Shown: in pieces, positions 8,098 through 17,022 of the stretch
Layout: each line of letters starts with the position of its first letter
Numbering within the stretch: the first letter of the stretch is position 1
Assembly: GCA_964412905.1 (NCBI GenBank)
Contig: CAYPQL010000018.1
Location: 1 to 24,060, forward strand
Source of the DNA: CAYPQL01 sp964412905
GTDB taxonomy: Bacteria > Patescibacteriota > Minisyncoccia > JAHIHE01 > JAGLIN01
Length of the DNA: 24,060 nt
Reading direction: 5' to 3'
Program-made: the position numbers and the translations under genes
Notes under the pieces: generated by a model
Databases searched by the model: none
What the model was told of the DNA's origin: nothing
Seen by the model: the letters and a program-made list of their open reading frames with translations, nothing else

Positions 8098-11000
8098 TTA
8101 CTTTTTACTAGAATTTTTTACAATTTCAATTTCCTCAGGAGTGAGGTCGTAAAGTTTATAAACTAGTTGATCGATTTGTTTTTCGTATTCTTTGACCTCT
8201 TCCTTTTTTGTAGGATTTTCCGAATAATCGCCGGATTTAGTAATTGCCAAAATCTTATCAACAATTTCAATAACTGGGCTTTGTTCGGGCTCTGATATTT
8301 TTTTGATTGGAATTTTGGAAAGAGGATCCTGATAAAGTTCCAGTATCTCCCCCTTTCTCTTCCCCCTACGATATAACCATTGATAAATCAACTTAGAATT
8401 TAATATTCCCAATAAATATTTAATACTTGAACTTACACCGCCACGAAGAATCAGAAAAAATACATCTCCACTTGCATAAACTGGCTGTTCACAATAACCA
8501 AAAATATTACTTTTAGATCTATAGGGAACGAGTATTTTTTCTTTTGTTTCAAACAAATCTATTTCCCTTGGGCGATGCAAAGAAAACCATGGCCAAGATG
8601 GTTCATTATATCTCTTTCCCTGGTCATCGAGAATGTCCTTAAATCTCAAGAGATGTTTTTTTATATTTGGATATAGCTCGATATCATCTTCCCATCTAGT
8701 GTAAATCAATTTTTCTTTTGAGATATTTGCAGAATATTTTAAAATATCAGAATTTTTAAAAAAACTTTTGATTTTAGATTTTTCTATTTTTGTCAAGCTC
8801 AATAACGCTAATTCATCTTGATTCAGAACGAAAACTCCATCATCTTTTTTAAAACTTTTGAAATTTGCGATGTGTTTGTTTGTAATTTTGCTAATAGTTA
8901 TATGACATCCCAAATTTATTTTACAAATATCAACAAGCGGAATAGAGCCAGCCTGCATTTTATTGAGAATTACTTCAAACACATTTATTCCTTTCTTGTC
9001 TGAGCTTAGTCTTATGTTGTTATCATCATACAGGTCCTCCTGCTCAATAGTATTGTATTCTGTTTCAATATCTCTCATGCTTAAAATATCCTGGATTACT
9101 TCATTATTGTTATGCAGGTATCCCTTCCTCCTTGTTACTGCTGTTTTAGCAGGGACATTATGACTTCCTTTTTGGATTATTGTAATCATATTATGTTGAC
9201 CAAGTGCACTCTCAAAAATCTTCATCTCCCCAAAATTTATCATTTTTAGGACAGTTGCTCTCTCTCGAAAATCATCTATTAATTTTTTTGCGCCAGTCGC
9301 AGTAATATAATAATTAGTTGTTATAAATGAAAGCACTCCGTTATTTTTTAAAACATCGATACCAAAGTGGAAAAAAAAGTAAAACAAATCCATTTTTCCT
9401 AAATGAAATCTTTCTCCTAACGGGGAATCTTTGATATTTCTAAAAATATCTTTATTACCTTTTTCTCCCACATATGGTGGGTTTCCAATTACAATATCAA
9501 ACCCGTCTTTTATACTAGGAAAGAAATATTTTATACCAAAAAAGTCAACTGGCTTATTCTCAAAAATATTTTTGTAACTACTCCAAAGAAGTAATATTCT
9601 AGAATGATTATCTATTTGTCTTTTATTCATTTTCGCCAGAACAGCTTCTATTTTCCTGTCTCCATTGTAAGAAACTAAACTGTTTATATGTTTTAATTTT
9701 TCATCCACCTTACTGTCTATTATTTTATGAATTTCATTGTTGGCGCTTCTTTTGTTTTCACCAGATGATAAAAAATATTTATCAACCGCAATAGCAAGTT
9801 TTTCCTGAAATTCATCGCCAAAAAGAGAAGTGCTGTCAGAGACATGCTGTTCTGGAGCTGAAATTAAGCTATTAGCACAAACAAATTTAAAATCTAGATT
9901 TGGCAACGGCTCGATCCCCCTATTGGGTTTTGCGTCATTTATTTCTGCTTCAACAACAAGCGTCAGAAAACATCGCAATCGAGACACATCTACAGCGATG
10001 GGCTGAATATCTATACCAAATATTGAACCCTTAATAACATCAAGCTTTCTAATATAATCTGCAGGATTGTCATTAAAATAGTTTATAATTTTTTGTTTGT
10101 ACAATTCTGGAACACCTTTCAATTTTTGCTCAAGCCATAATGTACAATCTGGGTCTACTCGCTGTAGAATGTATACAATCTTTTGAAGCGCACCAATTGG
10201 ATATGCACCCGAGCCACATGCTGGGTCAAGAATTTTAAGAGACTCGATCGTATTAATTATTTCTTGTTTTTCGCTATTATTTAAAGGATATTCAATATCA
10301 TCAGTTAAATCGTAACTAACAAGAGCGGAAAGTTTTTTCTCTTCGATCTTCGTTTTAGTTTTTAAGTATTCTACTAATGATTGATCAACCATATAGTCAA
10401 CGATTTGGCGAGGCGTATAAAAACTTCCTGTCCTTTTCCTTTCGCTACTTCCAGTGACGGGATTAATTTCTGCAAGAAGATTCTCAAAAATCCTACCGAG
10501 CATTTCCGGATCAACAGAAATTTCTTGATCAAAGACAGTATTTTCATCAATGGTGAAATTATAAGTCTCGAGAAACTCGAAAAAACATCTGAACCAATCA
10601 TCGTTTATTTTGAGAGTGTTTATATATTTTGAAAAGAAAGTCCCCCTATCTAGCTCGTAATAATCGTCTGCTTGCGGATTAAATAGCCCTCCATTAAGAT
10701 ATGGAACTTTATCGAATAGATCACTGCGGATATCTCGCGACTCCACAATAGTATTTAATACGCCAAAAAATAAAGGCTCGAGCGTTTTATGATAGTAATT
10801 ATCCGACACTATTTTTGAAGAAAATAGTTCATCTGGTATGAGTTGCCCATTTTCAGATTTTTTCTGTTTCAAAAACCAACAAAACATTATACGCCCAATA
10901 AGTCGCACTGCGAAACTTTTGCGAATATTTGTGTCCTCTTTAGAAACACTAGGCAATAATAAAATTTGATCATCATTCGAAACAAGATCATCAAAAAATT

Positions 11001-11514
11001 TTGCGACTTCAGTATAGAATTGTTTATTAACAATTTCCAAGGAGAACATTTTTTCCAAATCATCAATAGAGACAGCGACTCCCTGAAGAGTTCTTGAAGG
11101 AGTTGCCACTTTTGCATTTGGCCCCAGAACATAAGAAAATCTTCGAGGATTTGATACTGATTCTTTTATTCCATCTTTTGATCTGGAAACTTTGGTGGTA
11201 ATCAAAGAAAGGCGCCATTCTGAAGAATCATCTGAAATATAGACAACCAAAGCATTGGACCGAGCATGGTTTTTGAGCACAGCATAAGTATTTTTTGTTA
11301 TTTCAACGCGTGCATGAAGCGATGATTCTACGTTGGCTACAAAAACAACTAGGTCGAGCTTGTTTTCACTGGCTTCAGCAATTTGCTGGATTGATTTGAA
11401 GCCGGTGCGTGTTTCAGATCGCTTTTTGTCCAGAAGAAGACTTGGAATTATACCTTGTATAAATTCAGTAAAAGCTTCCTCGTTATATTTTTCTTTAAAA
11501 ACAGGATTTATCAT
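8098..11514 (-). CDS. Eco57I-type N6-adenine DNA methyltransferase (restriction-modification methylase)
   Basis: The protein is 1138 residues. After a 340-residue N-terminal region comes FYTPRQIVDYMV, then the SAM-binding motif LDPACGSGAYPIG (DPACGSG 430-436), then the adenine-methylase catalytic motif IGNPPYVGEKG (NPPY 678-681). The C-terminal third matches the TaqI-like target-recognition region (RPREI, YASGDVFFLI, LLGILNSKLIYQWLY). The tail QIDQLVYKLYDLTPEE is typical of Eco57I/type IIG and PglX-like enzymes. It should methylate adenine in a specific sequence to mark self DNA. Its ATG overlaps the helicase stop by 4 bp (ATGA), so the two are translationally coupled. I see no convincing PD-(D/E)XK site in the N-terminus, so cutting may depend on the partner. 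The absence of BREX (PglZ, BrxC) and DISARM (DrmA, DrmB) genes argues against those systems. Confidence 0.88.
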   Translation of the reverse strand: MINPVFKEKYNEEAFTEFIQGIIPSLLLDKKRSETRTGFKSIQQIAEASENKLDLVVFVANVESSLHARVEITKNTYAVLKNHARSNALVVYISDDSSEWRLSLITTKVSRSKDGIKESVSNPRRFSYVLGPNAKVATPSRTLQGVAVSIDDLEKMFSLEIVNKQFYTEVAKFFDDLVSNDDQILLLPSVSKEDTNIRKSFAVRLIGRIMFCWFLKQKKSENGQLIPDELFSSKIVSDNYYHKTLEPLFFGVLNTIVESRDIRSDLFDKVPYLNGGLFNPQADDYYELDRGTFFSKYINTLKINDDWFRCFFEFLETYNFTIDENTVFDQEISVDPEMLGRIFENLLAEINPVTGSSERKRTGSFYTPRQIVDYMVDQSLVEYLKTKTKIEEKKLSALVSYDLTDDIEYPLNNSEKQEIINTIESLKILDPACGSGAYPIGALQKIVYILQRVDPDCTLWLEQKLKGVPELYKQKIINYFNDNPADYIRKLDVIKGSIFGIDIQPIAVDVSRLRCFLTLVVEAEINDAKPNRGIEPLPNLDFKFVCANSLISAPEQHVSDSTSLFGDEFQEKLAIAVDKYFLSSGENKRSANNEIHKIIDSKVDEKLKHINSLVSYNGDRKIEAVLAKMNKRQIDNHSRILLLWSSYKNIFENKPVDFFGIKYFFPSIKDGFDIVIGNPPYVGEKGNKDIFRNIKDSPLGERFHLGKMDLFYFFFHFGIDVLKNNGVLSFITTNYYITATGAKKLIDDFRERATVLKMINFGEMKIFESALGQHNMITIIQKGSHNVPAKTAVTRRKGYLHNNNEVIQDILSMRDIETEYNTIEQEDLYDDNNIRLSSDKKGINVFEVILNKMQAGSIPLVDICKINLGCHITISKITNKHIANFKSFKKDDGVFVLNQDELALLSLTKIEKSKIKSFFKNSDILKYSANISKEKLIYTRWEDDIELYPNIKKHLLRFKDILDDQGKRYNEPSWPWFSLHRPREIDLFETKEKILVPYRSKSNIFGYCEQPVYASGDVFFLILRGGVSSSIKYLLGILNSKLIYQWLYRRGKRKGEILELYQDPLSKIPIKKISEPEQSPVIEIVDKILAITKSGDYSENPTKKEEVKEYEKQIDQLVYKLYDLTPEEIEIVKNSSKK

Positions 11515-14500
11515 AAACGATGCTCTTGAGTAAATAAAAGAAGATTTGCTGATTTTGCTTCGATATTCTGTCTGTCCAAGCTCACCTTGATCTGTTGCTC
11601 CGGCGCTATCTTAATAATAGCCTCCATCAATTGGTCATCAGATAAATCATTTTTCTTCGCCAGTTTAATTATTGCCTTAAGCTGACCTTCTGAAAGATCA
11701 TCAAGATCGCTGACAACTCTCATGAGATCATCACAGTAATTTTGATATTGAGATTCTCGAATACTTCGCAAGATATTCACAACATCTGTCCGATTTTTTG
11801 ACATTCGCCCCATCGGCGGCTTTTCGAAAAGCTTTTCTTTTATCGTATTAAAAACAACTCCAAATTGATCATCAGTCTTCTCGCCAACCTCGTCCTGATT
11901 TGCCGCAAAATGATTTAACACTTTTTCCGCATCAACTAGCTCAGCCTGACCATTGGTTTCAAGCGCATATATTTTATTTTCTCCACGAATACCGACTCCA
12001 ACACCAACTTGAATCTGTCTATTTTTTCTAATAATTCTGGCTCGCATGGGGATTTTTTTTGCAAGTTTTATAATTTCATCATTTCCCTTCGCCAGATCAT
12101 ATGCTTCTTTGTGCGGGGTATCCCAACTCTCTTCTTCGGTTGTCGCCTTTCTAAATTCATCAATAAAAAAAGATTCAGGGGTTTCATCCTCTGTGAGTGT
12201 GCGCGAATCATTGCCAACAACAGAATTAAATATCTGCATTTTTAGAGTTGATACTCCCTTGATATTTGTTTCTTTCTCTCCATGTCTAGTGGGAAAATAA
12301 TTGTCAATAAAAAGTTCATCAAACATTTTTTTATCTATTCGGTTTATTCGACCTACGCGCTGTATGACTCGCGTTGGATTATATGGAATATCGTAATTAA
12401 TAACTCGTCCCGCCCTATTCAGATTGACGCCCTCGCTCAAAGCATCAGTCGCAACAAGAACATTAAAATCTTTGGACTGTTTATCAATTGGGATACCAGC
12501 GTCAAAGTTCTCTCTGACTATTTTGCGATCACTCTTACTATTTTTTCCAGTATAAACAAAAGTAGAAATTCCTGCCTTTTGGAGCGCCTCGCCTACATAA
12601 ATAACAGTATCTGCATACATACTAAAAACAACAATTTTTCGATTCGGATCATTAGAAAGATGTTCTTGTATATCCAAGATTAGTTGTTTCAACTTTGGAT
12701 CTGGCATTGATAAAAACAGCGATCGCACACCAAACCATTTTTCGTAAATATCTTTAAGAACACTAATATCATGTTTAAGTTTAGGCACAAATTCATCATT
12801 AAGATCCTCGAGCTTAACGAAAACAATCTTTTTATTATTCGTGACATCAGTGGTTGCAAACTCCGACTGTTCTTCCAAGTTCATTTCTTCCGTATCTTCT
12901 TCTGGCATTTCATCTGGTGACGGAATATAGGCTTTCTTAGAAATCGGTACAAGTTGTTTTTCTTCTACCCAATCAAGTATTTTTTGATGTGAATCTATAA
13001 ATTTTTGAAGAGTGCTCTGGAATGCGGCTCTTGAACTTTCAAAACGCATGACCAAGAGTTTTCGCATAAAGGAAGCTACATTCATTTGAGCGGTCCTAAT
13101 GTCCTCTAGTGCTGGATATTTTTTAGCAAAATCTGCAATATCTAAAGCGTAGGTCGTAGGCATATATCGCGCGCCAGTTAACCCGCCTGCAATTTTAGAA
13201 TCTGGCACAATTCGTTTTATAGTTTCAAGATATATATTGGTAAACTCGCCTAATTCATACTCTCTAATAACCGGGTCTTTCATTTCTGAAAATTCAATTT
13301 TTTGAGCTTTCAAATCTTCTCTGTATCGAGTAATCTTTTCAAGATCTATCCTGGAACGCCTAATTATAATGGGTTCAAGTAAGCGTCGCAGTTCAGAAGC
13401 AATAACATCGCGCTTAATATCTAATTCTTTGCGTTGTTCTGTGGTTATAGCGCCTTTTGCTTGAAATCGTCGAAGTGCTTTATACTTATTTGCAAGATCT
13501 GCAAACTTCGCTGATAAGTTTTCTACAGTTCGGAGCGTAGCAGCGCCAGGGGTTTGAAAAAGTTTAATCAAAGCAAAAATATCACTTGGATCATTATTAA
13601 AAGGTGTTGCCGATAAGATCAGAACCTTGTTCCCACTATTACTTCGGGTTAGTTGATGGAGTAGTTGATAATCTTGAATATCTTCATTTCTATATCTATG
13701 CGCTTCATCAAGAATAAATAATATAGATTCCGTAGAACTTTTATATTTATCGTAGACCTCGTCAATTTTTCCAGAGCTAAAAACCTTTGGTCCTCGAAGT
13801 TTAAATTCTTCGGCATAGTCCTCCCACATTGGAACAAGATGCGGAGGAGCAATAATTATCGTTTTTAAATCCGGACAATTTACAGCAATAGTACTTGCAA
13901 TAATACTTTTTCCAAGTCCGACTACATCAGCAATAATAGCGCCATCATAATTTTTTAATCTCTCAATTGCCATTTTTACAGCATCTATCTGATACGACAA
14001 ATTCAGATATTGACCGCGGGTTGCCTGTGACGCGCTAATTACGTCAATTTTATATTCAGCGCCAAATATTTCTTCAAGAAGTCGAACATACATAAGATAC
14101 GGAGTCGGCACCACGTTCATCCAAAGTTCGTCTTTAAATTTTCTCAAAAACATATCCGATTTCCCTTTTTCTTGAATGATAATGTTTCGCGCGTCAGACC
14201 ATCGCTCGGAAAATTTATTTGAATATTCCTTATATTTATCTTCCGTGTCAAAGGTTTCATTAATTTCTTGTTGTCCGATTAAACCATTATAAGTAAAATT
14301 ACTCGAACCCATGAAAACTTTTCCGCCGTTTTTATTATGAATTACATAACATTTTCCATGAGCTTGTTCCTCTGTCATTTTTATCTCAAGTGAACCATCT
14401 TCGAGTTTTCTTTCGAGGATTGAGTATGATTCCTGAGATTCCGGTGCGTCAAATATAGATGTTTGGTTTGCAAGTTTTTTTATACCCTCTCCAAATGCTC

Positions 14501-14846
14501 TAACCCTTTCCTGTTTCGAGGATGGAACGCTTCTGGGCTGGAATGGATCTAAATTTACCGATGATTTTTTCATCGATTCCATTATCAAAGTCGGTATAGC
14601 CTCTGGATCAATATAAGAACCGACCAAGATTCGCACTTTAATTTTATCGAGTTTTTTTGACAAAAGTTCAAATCCGCAAAGATAAAAATAACCGACTTCG
14701 ATATCAAGAGCTATTGTGTTTTCATCTATAGCATCTGATATGGCTCGGTAGAGATTGTTACTGTTTTGATTGTCGATAATTTGATTTTTTATTGGCATAA
14801 TTATTTCATCATTTATTTGCTCCTTTAAATTACTATTTACCCCCAC
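11511..14846 (-). CDS. PLD-nuclease / SNF2-family helicase fusion, probable restriction subunit
   Basis: The protein is 1111 residues. The first 230 or so form a phospholipase D-type nuclease domain with one HKD motif (H163-G-K165, then GSSN 180-183). Enzymes with a single motif usually dimerise to build the active site. A superfamily 2 motor follows: Walker A DVVGLGKS (307-314), DEAH (380-383), LSATPFNND, and a C-terminal helicase half with DALSEGVNL and QRVGRINRID (829-838). It probably translocates on DNA with ATP and cleaves with the PLD domain when the site read by the coupled methylase is unmodified. The start is GTG (14844-14846), preceded at 8 nt by GAGG; a later ATG at 14796-14798 lacks a Shine-Dalgarno. 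DISARM's DrmD and DrmC are related parts, but DrmA and DrmB are absent. Confidence 0.87.
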   Translation of the reverse strand: MGVNSNLKEQINDEIIMPIKNQIIDNQNSNNLYRAISDAIDENTIALDIEVGYFYLCGFELLSKKLDKIKVRILVGSYIDPEAIPTLIMESMKKSSVNLDPFQPRSVPSSKQERVRAFGEGIKKLANQTSIFDAPESQESYSILERKLEDGSLEIKMTEEQAHGKCYVIHNKNGGKVFMGSSNFTYNGLIGQQEINETFDTEDKYKEYSNKFSERWSDARNIIIQEKGKSDMFLRKFKDELWMNVVPTPYLMYVRLLEEIFGAEYKIDVISASQATRGQYLNLSYQIDAVKMAIERLKNYDGAIIADVVGLGKSIIASTIAVNCPDLKTIIIAPPHLVPMWEDYAEEFKLRGPKVFSSGKIDEVYDKYKSSTESILFILDEAHRYRNEDIQDYQLLHQLTRSNSGNKVLILSATPFNNDPSDIFALIKLFQTPGAATLRTVENLSAKFADLANKYKALRRFQAKGAITTEQRKELDIKRDVIASELRRLLEPIIIRRSRIDLEKITRYREDLKAQKIEFSEMKDPVIREYELGEFTNIYLETIKRIVPDSKIAGGLTGARYMPTTYALDIADFAKKYPALEDIRTAQMNVASFMRKLLVMRFESSRAAFQSTLQKFIDSHQKILDWVEEKQLVPISKKAYIPSPDEMPEEDTEEMNLEEQSEFATTDVTNNKKIVFVKLEDLNDEFVPKLKHDISVLKDIYEKWFGVRSLFLSMPDPKLKQLILDIQEHLSNDPNRKIVVFSMYADTVIYVGEALQKAGISTFVYTGKNSKSDRKIVRENFDAGIPIDKQSKDFNVLVATDALSEGVNLNRAGRVINYDIPYNPTRVIQRVGRINRIDKKMFDELFIDNYFPTRHGEKETNIKGVSTLKMQIFNSVVGNDSRTLTEDETPESFFIDEFRKATTEEESWDTPHKEAYDLAKGNDEIIKLAKKIPMRARIIRKNRQIQVGVGVGIRGENKIYALETNGQAELVDAEKVLNHFAANQDEVGEKTDDQFGVVFNTIKEKLFEKPPMGRMSKNRTDVVNILRSIRESQYQNYCDDLMRVVSDLDDLSEGQLKAIIKLAKKNDLSDDQLMEAIIKIAPEQQIKVSLDRQNIEAKSANLLLFTQEHRL

Positions 14847-14854
14847 CTCAAAAA

Positions 14855-14872
14855 CCTCTAATTTTGTTTATA
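14855..14872 (-). promoter_or_regulatory. Shine-Dalgarno and likely -10 box of the PLD-helicase operon
   Basis: Minus-strand GAGG (14858-14855) lies 8 nt before the GTG at 14846 and decides that start. TATAAA (14872-14867) is a plausible -10 just upstream and would give a leader of about 14 nt. No convincing -35 is visible. Confidence 0.45.
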
Positions 14873-14906
14873 AACTCATCTTACCCCAAAACCTACATAA
14901 AATCAA

Positions 14907-14937
14907 GAAAAAAATCCTGCCTAGAAATTCGGCAGGA
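14907..14937 (-). terminator. Rho-independent terminator
   Basis: A perfect 7-bp stem (TCCTGCC 14915-14921 with GGCAGGA 14931-14937, loop of 9) is followed on the minus strand by seven T residues. It ends transcripts coming from the tRNA-Asn side, so the helicase operon must have its own promoter. Confidence 0.8.
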
Positions 14938-14997
14938 AATTTATTTTGGGAATGGTTTAGTTTGAGCTGTTGTCTTCTTGTGTCCTATTTGCATATC

Positions 14998-15111
14998 TCA
15001 ACTCCTCTTCTTAATCTCCCTATACACATCCTTTCTTAGTTGCCACGCATCATCTCTCGATAATTCTGTTTTTGCAAAATAGTGACTAAAATTCTTTTTT
15101 AAAAAAATAAA
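14998..15111 (-). pseudogene. Orphan 3' end of a gene between tRNA-Asn and the helicase
   Basis: An open frame from the stop at 15112-15114 to the TGA at 14998-15000 includes NFSHYFAKTELSRDDAWQLR and ends KDVYREIKKRS. It has no ATG, GTG or TTG start. Its upstream part runs into an A/T homopolymer stretch. It ends about 60 bp before a good terminator, as a real gene end would. I read it as the stranded 3' end of a lost gene at the island edge. No family is recognised. Confidence 0.4.
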
Positions 15112-15170
15112 TTATGTTTTATAAACACATACGCAAAGCGCGATTTGCGATTTGAAATTCCTTAGCGTTA

Positions 15171-15202
15171 AAATAAAAAAAACAGAATTTTCATCCTGTT
15201 TT
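15171..15202 (-). terminator. Terminator of tRNA-Asn
   Basis: AAAACAG (15179-15185) pairs with CTGTTTT (15196-15202). On the minus strand the stem is followed by a T-rich run of about ten bases. It lies 10 bp after the tRNA 3' end. Confidence 0.7.
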
Positions 15203-15212
15203 CTTTATTTTG

Positions 15213-15284
15213 CTCCGCGAGAGGGACTCGAACCCCCAACCAATTGATTAACAGTCAACTGCTCTACCATTGAGCTATCGCGGA
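15213..15284 (-). tRNA. tRNA-Asn (anticodon GUU)
   Basis: The full cloverleaf can be folded: acceptor TCCGCGA with TCGCGGA, D-arm AGCTCAATGGTAGAGC, anticodon stem GTTGA/TCAAT around loop CTGTTAA (anticodon GTT), T-arm GGGGGTTCGAGTCCCTC, discriminator G. CCA is not encoded. Its 3' end faces the defence island, the usual orientation at an integration site. Confidence 0.95.
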
Positions 15285-15334
15285 ATATTAAATTATATTA
15301 ATGTTAATTTGTAAATATTTCGTTTAGTTATCAG

Positions 15335-15386
15335 TACCATTGCCCGCCCAAAACGGATCAGCCTCGGACTGAAGCTATCGCGGAAT
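15335..15386 (-). repeat. Partial tRNA-Asn 5' copy split by a 30-bp insert
   Basis: AGCTATCGCGGAAT (15373-15386) repeats exactly the first bases of tRNA-Asn plus two bases upstream. TACCATTG (15335-15342) repeats the next tRNA segment. In the real tRNA these two blocks are adjacent; here 30 unrelated bases separate them. The copy lies about 50 bp upstream of the intact tRNA. Confidence 0.5.
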
Positions 15387-15622
15387 GTGAAGTAATTTTT
15401 TATAAAATAAAAATAGCTTGCTAAAAGCATAACAATAAAACTTCAATTCGCTTTATACAAACCTAAAAAAGTTTATAACAAAAATCACTTTACCAATATA
15501 CTACCAAAACTAAATCTCGTCAACATACATGAGTCGAAAGTCAAAAGTTTATAAAGTCCGTAAAGTATTTAACATAGACAATTTAATAGTTCAACAATAC
15601 GGCAATTCAACAATTTAATAAT
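15387..15622. other. Intergenic stretch after rpoD, no gene seen
   Basis: This is AT-rich with no supported ORF on either strand. Near 15580-15620 it has short repeated words (CAATTTAATA, CAATTCAACAATTTAATAAT). A similar word, read in the opposite sense, occurs at 22300-22320 beside the 5S gene. No clear rpoD terminator hairpin is visible. Confidence 0.5.
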
Positions 15623-16969
15623 TTAGTAATCAATCAGCTTTCTTGACTCTTTGTGCTTTCTGATTCTTTCCAGCGCTTTCGCTTCAATCTGGCGGATTCT
15701 TTCACGCGTCACTCCGAATTCCTGCCCGATTTCTTCAAGGGTGTGCGTGACTCCGTCTTCAAGCCCGAAGCGCAATTTCAGAATTTTCTGCTCTCTCGGA
15801 GAAAGCTCCACTATAATTTCCTTCACATATTCTTTGAGCAGCTGCCTTCCCGCCGCCTGCGACGGAAGAACGGTGTCGGTGTCTTCTATAAAATCTCGCA
15901 AAGTGCTTTCATCATCGTCGTCTCCGACCGAGGTTTCCAGCGAAACCGTGTCCTGTGAAATTTTCATAATGTGCCTGATTTTTTCAACTTCTATTCCCAT
16001 CTCGGAAGCGATTTCTTCTGGCAGCGGCTCGCGCCCCAAATCCTGGACAAGCCGCCTTGTTATCTGCGAAAATTTGTTTATGGTTTCAACCATATGGACC
16101 GGGATTCTGATCGTGCGGGATTGATCCGCGATCGCCCGGGTAATCGCCTGGCGAATCCACCAAGTCGCGTAAGTTGAAAACTTATAGCCTTTTCTGTAAT
16201 CAAATTTTTCCACCGCCCTGAAAAGGCCTATGTTCCCTTCCTGTATCAAATCAAGCAAGCTCAGATTCGCGCTCCTCCCGATATATTTTTTGGCAATGCT
16301 TACGACCAAGCGAAGATTCGCCTCGGCCAGTTTCTGCTTTGCCGCCACATCGCCTTTCTCCTTTTTCTTGGAAAGCTGAATTTCTTCTTCTCCCGTCAGA
16401 AGCGGAACTCTTCCGATTTCGCGCAAATACATCTGCACGGAATCGCTGGAAATATTATCCAAAGACAAATCTCTCATCTCTTTTTCAACTTGCTTTTTGC
16501 TTTTTTTGCCCTCGTCTTCTTTTTCTTCGGAAACGGTGATTATGTCAACCGCAACTTCAACTCTTATATTCTTCTGTTCCAGCTCGTCATATAGCGCTTC
16601 AAGCTGTTCTATGTCGTTCTCAATATCGGGAATAATATGGATAATCTCTTCTTCCGTGACAAATCCGCGCGTCTTCCCCCTGCTTATCAATTCAGCGATT
16701 TGATTATCAATGCCCTCAATTTCATGGTCCGGATTTATTATATTTTTTTTCATCGCGTCTTTTGCTTTCAAATCGCTCTTTCGCGAAACAGCTTTCTTTT
16801 TTTCTGTTTCTGCTTTTAATTTCAGGGATTTCTTCGGCGTTTTTGCCCGTATCTTTTTCGCGGATTTTTTATTTATTAAAATTCGGCTTTTCTTTTTCTT
16901 GGAAACTCCGGAAACAGTTTTCGGCTTATTTTTATTTGATTTTTTCTTCTTTTCTTTTTTTGTTTTCAT
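15623..16969 (-). CDS. rpoD: RNA polymerase primary sigma factor RpoD
   Basis: The protein is 448 residues from the ATG at 16967-16969. A TTG ten codons further upstream is possible but less likely. A very Lys-rich N-terminal tail (about 1-85) precedes a region 1.1-like segment. Region 1.2 starts near 176 (DSVQMYLREIGRVPLL). Regions 2.1-2.4 are canonical, including DLIQEGNIGLFRAVEKFDYR and FSTYATWWIRQAI (W270, W271). The region 4.2 helix-turn-helix TLEEIGQEFGVTRERIRQIE lies in the last 40 residues. It is the housekeeping factor recognising -35/-10 promoters, consistent with TATAAT-like boxes elsewhere in the window. It is shorter than E. coli RpoD because the large non-conserved insert between regions 1.2 and 2.1 is missing, as in many bacteria. 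Confidence 0.97.
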   Translation of the reverse strand: MKTKKEKKKKSNKNKPKTVSGVSKKKKSRILINKKSAKKIRAKTPKKSLKLKAETEKKKAVSRKSDLKAKDAMKKNIINPDHEIEGIDNQIAELISRGKTRGFVTEEEIIHIIPDIENDIEQLEALYDELEQKNIRVEVAVDIITVSEEKEDEGKKSKKQVEKEMRDLSLDNISSDSVQMYLREIGRVPLLTGEEEIQLSKKKEKGDVAAKQKLAEANLRLVVSIAKKYIGRSANLSLLDLIQEGNIGLFRAVEKFDYRKGYKFSTYATWWIRQAITRAIADQSRTIRIPVHMVETINKFSQITRRLVQDLGREPLPEEIASEMGIEVEKIRHIMKISQDTVSLETSVGDDDDESTLRDFIEDTDTVLPSQAAGRQLLKEYVKEIIVELSPREQKILKLRFGLEDGVTHTLEEIGQEFGVTRERIRQIEAKALERIRKHKESRKLIDY

Positions 16970-17022
16970 AGTTGATGTAATTTTATAAATAAAAAACAAT
17001 AAAATTCCTTAGCGAAAATTTA

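Noticed and set aside
8098..14846. BREX or DISARM locus
   Set aside because: Only helicase-, PLD- and methylase-type components are present. PglZ, BrxC, DrmA and DrmB are missing within the window.
15651..16124. Long plus-strand ORFs opposite rpoD
   Set aside because: They are antisense shadows of the conserved sigma regions, with Ser/Phe-rich composition and no motifs.
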